DNA from: Levilactobacillus suantsaii
Lineage (GTDB): Bacteria; Bacillota; Bacilli; Lactobacillales; Lactobacillaceae
NCBI RefSeq assembly: GCF_004115745.1
Contig: NZ_QXIL01000009.1
Span: 1-64,000, forward strand
DNA: 64,000 nt
Direction: 5' to 3'
Shown piece after piece: positions 56,700 through 64,000 of this stretch (position 1 is the stretch's first letter; the number at the start of each line of letters is the position of its first letter). The notes under the pieces are model-generated. The model was given only the letters and a program-made list of their open reading frames with translations, searched no databases and was not told the origin of the DNA. Both the position numbers and the translations under genes were made by a program.

Positions 56700-57299
56700 T
56701 TAGTCGCGGACTAAGAACCGATCGTCATCGGCCATGAAAGTCTTGTCTCCCGCCGGGGCTTCGATGGACCCAAAATCCATTTCGGCTCTTAATTGCCAGC
56801 TGGTGGGTAACCCAAAGGCTCGTTGGACATCGGCGTCGATCAGTGGGTTGTAATGTTGCAGGTTCGCGCCCAATCCGTTTTCGGCCAGCGCGGTCCACAC
56901 GGCGTACTGTGCCCCACCTTGGGCTTGTTCGGCCCAGTCGGCAAAGTTAGCCGCGTAAGTCGCGAAATCAGCTGCGGATTGGTCAACGACCGCCGTGTCC
57001 GTAAAGAAGAGCACCGTGCCGTAAGCCTCCGCAAACCCAGCAATTTTCTGCTCAGTAACCTTGAAAGCTTCGGCCGGCACGATGGCCTGCAATTGATCGT
57101 GGACGATTTGCCAGAGTTGCTCGTGATGCTGGCCAAATAGGATAACGGCCCGGGTCGACTGGTTGTTGAACGGCGTGGGGGCGTACTTGATGGCGGCTTT
57201 GATCAGCGCACTGATTTCAGTGGACGTCTGGGTGACATTGCGGCCTAAGGCGTAAATACTCCGGCGTTGTTGGGCTAAGTCGATAAATTGGGTTTTCAT
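56700..57299 (-). CDS. Nitroreductase family protein
   Basis: A 199-residue FMN enzyme of the nitroreductase fold: the N-terminal QQRRSIYALG, APTPFNNQSTRAVILFG (FMN contact), GGAQYAVWTALAENGLGANLQHYNP and the late GSIEAP region. It is similar to HBN1/YfkO-like oxidoreductases of lactobacilli and reduces nitro or quinone groups with NAD(P)H. GAGGA is before the start. A TetR gene lies just upstream on the same strand and may control it. Confidence 0.88.
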   Translation of the reverse strand: MKTQFIDLAQQRRSIYALGRNVTQTSTEISALIKAAIKYAPTPFNNQSTRAVILFGQHHEQLWQIVHDQLQAIVPAEAFKVTEQKIAGFAEAYGTVLFFTDTAVVDQSAADFATYAANFADWAEQAQGGAQYAVWTALAENGLGANLQHYNPLIDADVQRAFGLPTSWQLRAEMDFGSIEAPAGDKTFMADDDRFLVRD

Positions 57300-57390
57300 T
57301 AGGTAAGGTCCTCATTTTATGGTTTTTAATTGTTCACAACTTAATTGGTGTAGACCTAGTTTATTACTTACTTTTTGAAAGTAAAGCAAA

Positions 57391-57918
57391 TCAACTCGCC
57401 CCGAGCAATTTCGTTAATTGGTGCGTCACCAAGTCGGCCGTGACCGGCCGTTGGGGCTGGCATAACAACACGCCTAGTAAAAAGGTCCAGACCGTCTTAC
57501 TCGCGGCTCGGGCCTCCCCTTGAGTATCCGTTTGGGTCAACCACAGCGTGATCACTGTGACCAAACTATCCGGCACTGGCCAGGCCCCGGTCACAACAAA
57601 CGCCACGGCCTGGGGATGGTCGCGTTGGTACGTCAACAGGTTCGTCACCATCCGGGTGAGCATCGTCGCGGCCACCGGGGAATCGAGGACCCCCTCGCGT
57701 AACGTCGCCGCTACCTCGTTCAAGATATCGACGCGCAACTGGTGCAACAAACTGGCTTTATTGGGAAAATGGCGATAAATGGCTGCCGGCGTCACATCTA
57801 AGAAGCGGGCTAACTGACGTAACGACAAATCAGCAACCCCCGCTTCCTCTAATTCTTGGCGGGCTCGTTGGCGAATCGCAGCGGCTAAATTTTGACGATG
57901 ATAGGGACGCGTTGTCAT
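57391..57918 (-). CDS. TetR family transcriptional regulator
   Basis: A 175-residue TetR protein: the DNA-binding domain is at residues 10-60 (ARQELEEAGVADLSLRQLARFLDVTPAAIYRHFPNK), with a C-terminal ligand domain. GGGAGGT 7 bases before ATG 57918 defines the start. It reads away from the CPBP protease gene, and an ATGTTA-N7-TAACAT dyad lies between them. Confidence 0.88.
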   Translation of the reverse strand: MTTRPYHRQNLAAAIRQRARQELEEAGVADLSLRQLARFLDVTPAAIYRHFPNKASLLHQLRVDILNEVAATLREGVLDSPVAATMLTRMVTNLLTYQRDHPQAVAFVVTGAWPVPDSLVTVITLWLTQTDTQGEARAASKTVWTFLLGVLLCQPQRPVTADLVTHQLTKLLGAS

Positions 57919-57991
57919 TTTTAGGACCTCCCGGGGACAAACCATGATTGACTGGGCTTTTCAAGTCCAATGTTATCACCGTTTACATTAA

Positions 57992-58010
57992 ATGTTAACA
58001 CTAGTAACAT
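57992..58010. promoter_or_regulatory. Candidate TetR operator
   Basis: ATGTTA and TAACAT form a perfect inverted repeat with a 7-base centre in the divergent region. A third ATGTTA stands at 57970. Assignment to the adjacent TetR protein is inferred. Confidence 0.45.
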
Positions 58011-58103
58011 AGAAGCTATGCCGTCTTTACACAACTTTTACACGTTAACCGTATCAGAAGACCTACAATGTAGGTGATTATCCATTAGAGAAGAGGAAGG
58101 CTT

Positions 58104-58769
58104 ATGGCCAAAATGATTTCCAAGCGTCGATTAATGCTGCAATTTTTAGCCTTTTGGATCACTTGGTTAGTGGTCCAGATCTTTTTAAACACACCGATTG
58201 AGCATCACTTGGCCGGCTGGTGGCAAGAACTGGCTCTCGATGCCATCAAACTATTAGTCTGGTTAGGCGGGGGGTGGGTGTTCTTACACCACGCGCAGCC
58301 AGGCACCCTAACCGTGTCTCGGAAAGCCCAATGGCGCCCCGCCTGGCACTTCACGCTGGGTTACTGGGTCTGGGGCGTTCTCGTCATCTACTTAGTCGCC
58401 CAGTTCTTGGTCATCCATCACGGGTTACACCTGAGTCGTGGCTTTTTACCCCAATACTGGGGCCGCTACTTCTTAGTCGTGGGGATCACGGAAGAGTTCG
58501 TCTTTCGGGGCTACTTCTTAAACGCCCTGTTGCAACGCACTACGCTGACGAAAGCTAACACCATCCAGGCCATTGCGTTCGCGGCGATGCACATCCCCCG
58601 CTACCTGACCACGATTCCGCCGATGAGCCCACTGGTCTGGCTGAGTAACCTAGTCTCGGTCGCCCTTTTAGGGGCGCTGTTCGGGTGGTTGTACGCTAAG
58701 AGCCACTCACTATGGCCAGGGATCATCGTGCACATGACTTGGGATATTTTAGTCACCCTCTTCACCTGA
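58104..58769 (+). CDS. CPBP family intramembrane metalloprotease
   Basis: A 221-residue membrane protein of the CAAX/Abi type. The signature EEFVFRG (Glu130, Glu131, Arg135), FAAMHIP (His163) and IIVHMTWD (late His) make a complete active site. Relatives process membrane substrates or give bacteriocin self-immunity. GAGGA is before the ATG. It is divergent from the TetR gene, which may control it. Confidence 0.88.
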   Translation: MAKMISKRRLMLQFLAFWITWLVVQIFLNTPIEHHLAGWWQELALDAIKLLVWLGGGWVFLHHAQPGTLTVSRKAQWRPAWHFTLGYWVWGVLVIYLVAQFLVIHHGLHLSRGFLPQYWGRYFLVVGITEEFVFRGYFLNALLQRTTLTKANTIQAIAFAAMHIPRYLTTIPPMSPLVWLSNLVSVALLGALFGWLYAKSHSLWPGIIVHMTWDILVTLFT

Positions 58770-58786
58770 GTGACATCTTCACTAAA

Positions 58787-58839
58787 CTGAAAAGCGGCTG
58801 GCAATTCGACGTGATATCGAACTGCCAGCCGCTTTTCAG
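58787..58839. terminator. Terminator between CPBP and Nudix genes
   Basis: A 17-bp perfect stem (CTGAAAAGCGGCTGGCA) has an inner TTCGA/TCGAA stem, and TTTT tracts lie within the arms. It lies between convergent genes. Confidence 0.85.
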
Positions 58840-59307
58840 TTACCCTTGACTCGTATCGACTTGTAAGGGCCCATCCCACTCGTCACAGACCACGGCCGGC
58901 ACGTCTCGATGAAAGACCTTTAACAGGGTCAATAGACTCGCCGCACTGTTGGCCACGGTCAACTCGTTTTCCGCTAACCAATACACCCGGCCCTCGGCAC
59001 TACTCTGCAGGGTTCCGGTAAATTGGGTGCCCCGATACAGCAAGCCCAGTTTCCGGCGCCCGTGGTCCTGGTCGAACCACTCGCAAGTCCCACAAAATTC
59101 CGCGGTCGTAAGGTGCAGGCCGGTTTCTTCACGGACTTCACGCAAGGCAGCGTGGAGTCCACTTTCGCCAGCTTCGACGTGGCCGCCGGGAAAACTATGA
59201 CCCGCTTTCCAGGGCACGTTGACTTTATCTTCGACCAGAACCTGCTGGGTTTCAGGATTCTGGACCATCACCATGGTCACTAATTCTACTGGTTGGGTAC
59301 GATCCAT
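58840..59307 (-). CDS. Nudix hydrolase
   Basis: A 155-residue Nudix protein. The Nudix box GGHVEAGESGLHAALREVREETGL (residues 41-64) is complete. It resembles MutT/YtkD-like 8-oxo-dGTP diphosphatases (..CEWFDQDHGRRKLGLLYRG). It would hydrolyse nucleoside diphosphate derivatives. ATG 59307 is 8 bases after GAGGAA; the GTG at 59316 touches the ribosome site and is unlikely. Confidence 0.9.
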   Translation of the reverse strand: MDRTQPVELVTMVMVQNPETQQVLVEDKVNVPWKAGHSFPGGHVEAGESGLHAALREVREETGLHLTTAEFCGTCEWFDQDHGRRKLGLLYRGTQFTGTLQSSAEGRVYWLAENELTVANSAASLLTLLKVFHRDVPAVVCDEWDGPLQVDTSQG

Positions 59308-59377
59308 GGACGTCACTTCCTCATTATTTCGTTTAGTTTTACTGCTACCAACCCTAAGTATCCAAGGTTATTCGGGG

Positions 59378-60037
59378 CTAGTCATTTTGAAGGTATTTAG
59401 CGCGAATATCCTGGGGAATACGTTTCTCTTTATTATAAAAAACATCATCGTTGGCGGTGATGGCCCGCAACACGCGGGCGGGGTCCCCCACCGCAATCAC
59501 GTTTTGCGGGATGTCCTTGGTCACGATACTGCCCGCACCAATAATGGCATTATCTCCAATCGTCACTCCTGGTAAGACGGTGACCCCACTACCGATCCAG
59601 ACGTTTTCACCAATATGGATGGGTTGATTGAACTGGAGCTTAGCCCGCCGTAAGCGCGGGGACGTGGGGTGGGCCGCCGTCGCCAACGTACAACCCGGTC
59701 CGATCATCGTGTCGCTACCAATAAAAATATCCCCGTCGTCGACAAAATTGTTATTAAAATTAATAAAAACATCGTGGCCGACGTGGACGTGCTTTAAGCC
59801 GAAATTCGCGTAGACGGGCGGCAAGATGGCTAAGCCTTCCCCATAAGTTCCCAGAACTTCTCGTAAAATCGCGTCGCGTTGTTTTAGCCCCGCATCGGTT
59901 TCTGGCAACTGGTTAAACACATTGATCTTTTGTACCAGCTCCCGTTGGTAAGCCAAGAGTTCTGGATCATCACTATTGTAAAGACGCCCCGAATTCGCCA
60001 TCCGATTAAACGCGGCCTTCTTTTCCCTAGAAATCAT
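59378..60037 (-). CDS. maa: Sugar O-acetyltransferase, maltose acetyltransferase type
   Basis: A 219-residue left-handed beta-helix acetyltransferase. It has the N-terminal Mac domain (EKKAAFNRMANSGRLYNSDDPELLAYQRELV) and hexapeptide repeats with the catalytic His region (CTLATAAHPTSPRLR), HIGENVWIGSGVTVLPGVTIGDNAIIGAGSIV and the cofactor end. It transfers acetyl from CoA to sugar hydroxyls, probably for detoxification. AGGGGG is 9 bases before ATG 60037. A wrecked paralogue lies at 9144-9559. Confidence 0.9.
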   Translation of the reverse strand: MISREKKAAFNRMANSGRLYNSDDPELLAYQRELVQKINVFNQLPETDAGLKQRDAILREVLGTYGEGLAILPPVYANFGLKHVHVGHDVFINFNNNFVDDGDIFIGSDTMIGPGCTLATAAHPTSPRLRRAKLQFNQPIHIGENVWIGSGVTVLPGVTIGDNAIIGAGSIVTKDIPQNVIAVGDPARVLRAITANDDVFYNKEKRIPQDIRAKYLQND

Positions 60038-60137
60038 CACCTGGTACCCCCTTATTGACGGCCTCACCTAGATACCGCCACCTAAGATTCACGTGACTTG
60101 CCCCTCACGCCACGCTTAACTTTATTATACCAAAACA

Positions 60138-60162
60138 AAAAGGAGGCTCACGGGCCTCCTTT
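60138..60162 (-). terminator. Terminator after the small membrane protein gene
   Basis: AAAGGAGGC/GCCTCCTTT stem (one loop base variation) with TTTTTG on the minus strand, 10 bases downstream of the small gene. Confidence 0.7.
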
Positions 60163-60171
60163 ATTTTGTCG

Positions 60172-60357
60172 CTAAGCTTGACGCTGTTTAGTTTTGTATT
60201 TTGTGAGTAAAGCTTCCCCGCCGTAGCACAGAATAGCCAGTGCTGCGAAGCCGATCGGAAAACCGACTGCCCATAATAGGGACTTCATCAGTACCAAGCT
60301 TAATAAGCCAACTGCTAACACCACCAGGATGATCAATGCAATCGCATCTTTTGTCAT
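60172..60357 (-). CDS. Small two-span membrane protein
   Basis: A 61-residue protein with two membrane spans (IALIILVVLAVGLLSLVL, LLWAVGFPIGFAALAILCY) and a basic tail (LTKYKTKQRQA). AGGGGGA 6-7 bases before ATG 60357 and a terminator at its end support expression. The family is not recognised. Confidence 0.65.
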   Translation of the reverse strand: MTKDAIALIILVVLAVGLLSLVLMKSLLWAVGFPIGFAALAILCYGGEALLTKYKTKQRQA

Positions 60358-60571
60358 GTCAATTCCCCCTAAATTCCCCGAAATAATTGTGGCCCCAACC
60401 ACGTTTCCAGGATAGCAATATCAAGGGGGAGTTGCAAACCTTTTCGTCGAACCTTACCTAAACTTAACCTCCGCGACGCTTTTGACCTGGTCAATTGACA
60501 AACTAAGTCGGCTGACTGGCCGGCCAAGGCGCCTGTGGAAAGACACCTTGGCTTGATTTTCAACCAGTCCC

Positions 60572-60979
60572 TTACATCTGGAATTGGTCGAAAATCGTTG
60601 CACCTAACAGAATCAAATTCGCGGGTGTGTTTAATCGTCGTAACACTTGCGGCGTCAGCGACACCGTTACCCGTCCGGAATGGTCGTCGATCTCTTGACC
60701 CCGAAAGAAGTCGCCCACACTAATCGAATGGGCTAGTTGAAACTTAAAGGTTACCTTGGATAAGGGTAACAAGAAGTCGTTCCAAAAGTCGCGGGGAGTG
60801 GCCGGCGTCTGCGCCACTAAAAGCTGGCGAATCTTTTGCCATGACAGGGTGATCTCACCACTCTGCTGTGTAAACCCGATTTTTAACAGCGCCCAGAGAA
60901 ACCGGCGTTGGGCCGAATTAAGGGCTGGTGCCTTAACCTCGATTAAGACCCAGCTATCGGCCTCCTGCTTGCTTACCAT
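60572..60979 (-). CDS. Unknown protein, possible Rep_3-like winged-helix fragment
   Basis: A 135-residue soluble protein with GAGGGGGAG 6 bases before its ATG. Features: NSAQRRFLWALLKIG, then ITLSWQKIRQLLVAQ, and near the end GQEIDDHSGRVTVSLTPQVLRRL. The order helix, ITLS-helix, then a GxVxVxLTPxV strand-helix loosely recalls the first winged-helix domain of plasmid RepB initiators, but it is too short and weak to name it that. It ends where such proteins usually continue, so it could be a remnant or a different small family. Confidence 0.55.
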   Translation of the reverse strand: MVSKQEADSWVLIEVKAPALNSAQRRFLWALLKIGFTQQSGEITLSWQKIRQLLVAQTPATPRDFWNDFLLPLSKVTFKFQLAHSISVGDFFRGQEIDDHSGRVTVSLTPQVLRRLNTPANLILLGATIFDQFQM

Positions 60980-61005
60980 GACGGACTCCCCCTCAGTTCT
61001 TATGC

Positions 61006-62361
61006 CTAATCTTTATGCTTACCAGTTAGCCATTGTGCTTCGTCACTGACTGGTGCGTGGAGTTGCTCTAACTGACCCTTGAATTCTGGGGCGTACTTTT
61101 CCTGGTCGGCGGTAAAGGCACCCAATTTTGCGTTCAAGCCCACCGTGTAGTCGGCCCGTTCGCCGTGTTCGCCTTCATCCAAGCCTAAGCGTTCCTCGAC
61201 CGCGTTAACCCGCATAGGGAAGACCGCTTTGAGGCCCCAAATCAAGAGGCTGCCCATCGCGGCAACGAAGATGATCGTAAAGCCGGTCGCTAAGGTTTGG
61301 ACGCCCAGCAAATGCCAGCCGCCACCGTACGCCAGCCCATTGGTCACCACGGCTGCATTGACGGACTTGGTCGCAAAGACCCCCGTCAAGAGACTGCCGA
61401 CGATGCCACTGACCCCGTGGCACCCGAAGGCATCCAAGGTGTCATCGACGCCCAACCGTGGCTTGAGTAACGTGATGAACGCGTAACTAGTCAACGTCGC
61501 ACAAGCGCCAATCGCAACGGAGCCTAGGACCGTGACGTAGCCAGCTGCCGGCGTGATGCCGACCAGTCCACACAGGGTTCCCGTGCAGACGCCGACCAGC
61601 GTCGGTTTCCCAGTTGTCCAGAGGTCTAAGCCCATCCAAACCACCATCGCCGTGGCAGTCGCCACCGTACTGGTGATGGCCGCTTGCATGGCCACGCTGT
61701 TAACGGCTAAAGCACTCCCGGCATTAAAACCGTACCAGCCGATCCACAGAATCGCCGTGCCCAGTAAGACCCACGGTAGGTTGTAATGGTCGTTTTTCTT
61801 GGCGGCAGTCAACCGCGGGCCTAACCACAGTGAAAGTACTAAGGCCGTGACCCCCGCATTGATGTGCACCACGGTGCCCCCGGCAAAGTCCAGCACACCG
61901 AGCCGCGCCAACCACCCGGCCGGGCTCCAAACCAAGTGGACCATCGGGTAGTAGATGAAGATGGACCAAGCAATCAGAAACACCAGTAAAAATTTAAAGC
62001 GGATGCGCCCCACGATTGCCCCAACGAACAAGGCCGGAGTGATGATGGCAAACATCATCTGGAACAACGAATAATCCCCGACCGGAATCTTAGTCGCGGT
62101 CAACCCAGCCAAGTTCACCCCAGCCATGAAGACGTGTTTTAAGTTCCCAATGACCCCCAAAATGTTCCCCAAAAGCGCCAGTGTATAACCTACGGCCACC
62201 CAAAGTACGATGGCGACCCCGGTCATGATAAAGACCGACAACATGGTATTGACGACGTTCTTCTCCGTGACCAATCCCCCGTAAAAAAACGCTAGCCCGG
62301 GAGTCATAAATAGGACCAAGATACTTGCGATCAACACAAACGCTGTATTTGCTAAATTCAT
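61006..62361 (-). CDS. amtB: Ammonium transporter
   Basis: A 451-residue Amt protein with 11 spans: FFYGGLVTEKNVVNTM at the start, the first pore His in GTVVHINAGVTAL and the second in DAFGCHGVSGIVGS. The C-terminal tail is extended (about 60 residues, charged). It moves ammonium across the membrane. A perfect GlnR box lies 25 bases before the start. No glnK is adjacent, unlike the usual amtB-glnK pair, at least within this window. Confidence 0.93.
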   Translation of the reverse strand: MNLANTAFVLIASILVLFMTPGLAFFYGGLVTEKNVVNTMLSVFIMTGVAIVLWVAVGYTLALLGNILGVIGNLKHVFMAGVNLAGLTATKIPVGDYSLFQMMFAIITPALFVGAIVGRIRFKFLLVFLIAWSIFIYYPMVHLVWSPAGWLARLGVLDFAGGTVVHINAGVTALVLSLWLGPRLTAAKKNDHYNLPWVLLGTAILWIGWYGFNAGSALAVNSVAMQAAITSTVATATAMVVWMGLDLWTTGKPTLVGVCTGTLCGLVGITPAAGYVTVLGSVAIGACATLTSYAFITLLKPRLGVDDTLDAFGCHGVSGIVGSLLTGVFATKSVNAAVVTNGLAYGGGWHLLGVQTLATGFTIIFVAAMGSLLIWGLKAVFPMRVNAVEERLGLDEGEHGERADYTVGLNAKLGAFTADQEKYAPEFKGQLEQLHAPVSDEAQWLTGKHKD

Positions 62362-62385
62362 CAGCCACGCCCTCTTTTTTCTTTA

Positions 62386-62402
62386 TGTTATAAGTTCTAA
62401 CA
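62386..62402. promoter_or_regulatory. GlnR/TnrA box upstream of amtB
   Basis: TGTTATAAGTTCTAACA matches TGTNA-N7-TNACA at every fixed position. It lies in the amtB promoter region, so nitrogen control by GlnR is likely. Confidence 0.75.
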
Positions 62403-62546
62403 CAAGTTTTAGCTTTTGTCAGGCTTTTTAGGGTAATTTCGGCTTAATTTAGCAATTCATTGGTTAAACCCGGTCATTTTCGGCGGTTAAAGTCATTGTC
62501 ATTACCATATATGTTAATTTTTATTACATTCAAGACTTCTTACAGG

Positions 62547-62774
62547 TCAATGCGATTCCCAACAGGCTTGTTGGTAACGTTCCTCATAAATCGCCACCAC
62601 GCTGCGAGCCGCACAAAACCGTTCGGCTTGGGCCAGTGTTAGGCTGGCGACCGGCAATTTCCGGTCCCGTAATTGTTTGATCACGGGACTTGGCAATCCC
62701 GTCAGTCGGCTCAACTCCACGTTCAGTAACGAACTGGCCAAAATAAAATGAATATCCCCATAGACTCCCGTCAT
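62547..62774 (-). CDS. Small unknown protein, helix-turn-helix-like
   Basis: A 75-residue protein. The stretch LSRLTGLPSPVIKQLRDRKLPVASLTLAQAERFC has the pattern of a Cro/XRE-type helix-turn-helix (Leu-Ser..Thr-Gly..Ile..Leu-Arg..Leu-Thr), so it may bind DNA or be an antitoxin-like regulator. GGGGGAA 8 bases before ATG 62774 sets the start. A 35-codon ORF lies upstream on the same strand. Confidence 0.55.
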   Translation of the reverse strand: MTGVYGDIHFILASSLLNVELSRLTGLPSPVIKQLRDRKLPVASLTLAQAERFCAARSVVAIYEERYQQACWESH

Positions 62775-62835
62775 TGTTGCTTCCCCCATAGTTCAAAGTT
62801 AGTGTGTCGGTGCTGCGTGCGTCGTGGCGGACTGG

Positions 62836-62943
62836 TCAGTCCCGCGCGGGTGCCAGTTGGACCATTTGGAGCAACTGATCGACCATTGGATACGGTGCCA
62901 AATCATTGAGCATTAGCTGGTTATAACTGTAAATCGTCATCAT
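62836..62943 (-). CDS. Very small ORF, 35 codons
   Basis: ATG-ATG start at 62943 with AAGGAG 10 bases upstream and TATAAT just before that. The peptide MMTIYSYNQLMLNDLAPYPM.. is mildly acidic, with repeated Leu-Leu-Gln-Met pattern near its end and no membrane span. It precedes the small helix-turn-helix-like gene by 61 bases. The ribosome site makes it worth recording; no family is recognised. Confidence 0.35.
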   Translation of the reverse strand: MMTIYSYNQLMLNDLAPYPMVDQLLQMVQLAPARD

Positions 62944-63083
62944 CCGTTTGGATCTCCTTGGATTATAAGATTTTTTATTATTACGGGTCGCCATTTTTCT
63001 TTGGCGCCCCTAATTCAGTTTACCAGATTCTGCCGGAAGGTAAAGTCACCGACTCAATTTCGCGTCACCAATATCCCAACACA

Positions 63084-63136
63084 AATAACCCAAGACTCAC
63101 GACCGGTCTGCACCAATCATGAATCTTGGGTTATTC
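63084..63136 (-). terminator. Terminator after the HIT gene
   Basis: A 19-bp stem (AATAACCCAAGA..), complete on the minus-strand RNA with two G-U pairs, is followed by TTGTGTT. It lies downstream of the HIT gene. Confidence 0.6.
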
Positions 63137-63148
63137 TACTCACTTCAC

Positions 63149-63571
63149 TTAACCAACGGCTAACCCTGGCCCCGAAACGAGACCGTTAGTTAACGTTGCC
63201 GCCGAACCGGATGGGGAATCAAATTGCGCATCCCCCCCACGCGGGTCCTTCACGTCACCCGTGTAGCGTGGAATCAGGTGGATATGAGCGTGCATCACAC
63301 TCTGGCCACCCGCAGGATTGACGTTGACCCCGACGTTGTAACCGGCCGGATGGTACTGCTGGTCCAAAAATGCTTTCGCTCGAAACAAGAGGGCGTCCAT
63401 CGCCTGCCGCGTCACTTGGGGCACATCGAAGTAGGTCGCGTAATGGTCTTTAGGGACGACCAACAGGTGGCCTAAGCGCACCGGATGCAGGTCCCAAAAG
63501 GCCTTCGCCAAGTCATTTTCCATAATAATATCGTTTTTTTGGCAAAACACACAGTCAGTTAGTTGAGCCAT
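63149..63571 (-). CDS. hit: HIT family hydrolase
   Basis: A 140-residue histidine-triad protein: CVFC near the start (Cys7, Cys10, zinc), HPVRLGHLLVVPKDH, and the triad HAHIHLIPR (His94, 96, 98). It hydrolyses purine nucleoside phosphoramidates or dinucleoside polyphosphates. It lies 3 bases downstream of the RNA methyltransferase gene on the same strand, so they share a transcript. Confidence 0.92.
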   Translation of the reverse strand: MAQLTDCVFCQKNDIIMENDLAKAFWDLHPVRLGHLLVVPKDHYATYFDVPQVTRQAMDALLFRAKAFLDQQYHPAGYNVGVNVNPAGGQSVMHAHIHLIPRYTGDVKDPRGGDAQFDSPSGSAATLTNGLVSGPGLAVG

Positions 63572-63574
63572 CGG

Positions 63575-64000
63575 CTACGCCTTCTTAGTACGGGGCCGCC
63601 GTTGAGCCCAGAACTGGAAGTAATCCGTCCGCAACGCCCCGTTGTAGAGCTTGCGTTTCTTAGTGGCCTTTTGGCCGTAGAAATGTTCGAACTCGAGGTC
63701 AGCCGTCAAGATGTACTTCGACCAGTCCGTGAGTGGCTTAAAGACTTGACCCATTTGCTTATAAAGTTCCCGGACGCCGGCTTGGTCACTCAACCGTTCC
63801 CCGTAAGGCGGGTTAGCGACGATGACTCCGTGGTGTAAGTCCGTCTGGAAATCCTGGACAGCCAGTTGTTTGAACTCGATATCTTGGGCCAAACCAGCTT
63901 CCACGGCGTTCTTCTTGGCGATAGCTACCATATTTTCATCGATGTCGCTCCCAAAGATTTGCAGTGGTGTGGTGTAATCAGCCTGGTCATCGGCTTCTGC
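63575..64000 (-). CDS. rRNA large-subunit methyltransferase (RlmL/YpsC type), C-terminal part
   Basis: The last 141 codons of a gene cut by the right edge. It contains a SAM-fold acidic loop (IFGSDIDENMVAIAKKNA), the catalytic NPPYGERL of N2-guanine/N6-adenine methyltransferases, and the C-terminal KRKLYNGALRTDYFQFWA typical of THUMP-containing RlmL/YpsC proteins. It would methylate a guanine in 23S rRNA. The N-terminal THUMP domain should lie beyond the window. Confidence 0.88.
   Translation of the reverse strand, partial: AEADDQADYTTPLQIFGSDIDENMVAIAKKNAVEAGLAQDIEFKQLAVQDFQTDLHHGVIVANPPYGERLSDQAGVRELYKQMGQVFKPLTDWSKYILTADLEFEHFYGQKATKKRKLYNGALRTDYFQFWAQRRPRTKKA

Overview
The window looks like chromosome of a heterofermentative-type lactobacillus (Lactobacillaceae, roughly half G+C). 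Strong AGGAGG-type ribosome sites, a Met-specific T-box, a folT-type THF riboswitch, a Gram-positive LexA box, a GlnR box, a cre site, the single-recombinase protein XerS and WxL surface proteins all point to Lactobacillales. No rRNA, tRNA, CRISPR array or intact transposase was seen.

Layout. 1-5.2 kb: tail of an exported protein, a tex pseudogene with two lesions, and a LysR/MFS pair. 5.4-12.8 kb: xerS followed by an accessory strip. This strip holds a nitronate monooxygenase / arginase-like / ArsR cassette whose three genes share an operator-like motif. It is closed by a decayed second copy of the xerS tail (47-bp exact repeat), then a wrecked maa gene, an aldo/keto reductase and a LysR/DMT pair. 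13-16.4 kb: purine permease, phosphoribosyltransferase and an isolated purH. 17.7-22.2 kb: sbcD-sbcC behind a perfect LexA box. 22.3-26.1 kb: a T-box-controlled metA-metY-hom operon that turns aspartate semialdehyde into homocysteine. 26-35 kb: lipoprotein hydrolase, VanZ, an old yellow enzyme, three broken membrane-protein genes, GtrA, a potassium channel and riboswitch-controlled folT. 35.8-41.7 kb: DegV, a marR-phosphodiesterase-MFS operon and rqcH. 41.7-47.5 kb: lspA-rluD-pyrR-carA-carB. 47.7-64 kb: azoreductase, amidotransferase, a WxL cluster, ebsA-fhs, RNase HI-like, a broken amine oxidase, nitroreductase/TetR/CPBP, Nudix, an intact maa, amtB, small ORFs, HIT, and the end of an RNA methyltransferase gene.

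The most remarkable locus is pyrR-carA-carB. Both carbamoyl-phosphate synthase subunits are full, open genes. However, CarA has lost the glutaminase Cys, His and Glu, and CarB has lost the ATP-grasp glycine loop, the metal-binding Glu/Asn and a complete second half. They sit at the usual lspA-rluD-pyrR locus without the other pyr enzymes. This suggests a non-catalytic, PyrR-linked role, possibly sensing.

One-carbon functions recur: folate import (folT), formate-THF ligase (fhs) and purH, which uses 10-formyl-THF. At least nine genes are broken, mostly by single-base shifts next to short G/C or A runs. Two lesions are point nonsense mutations. Either the strain is losing genes or the assembly carries residual indels. 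Reads would decide.
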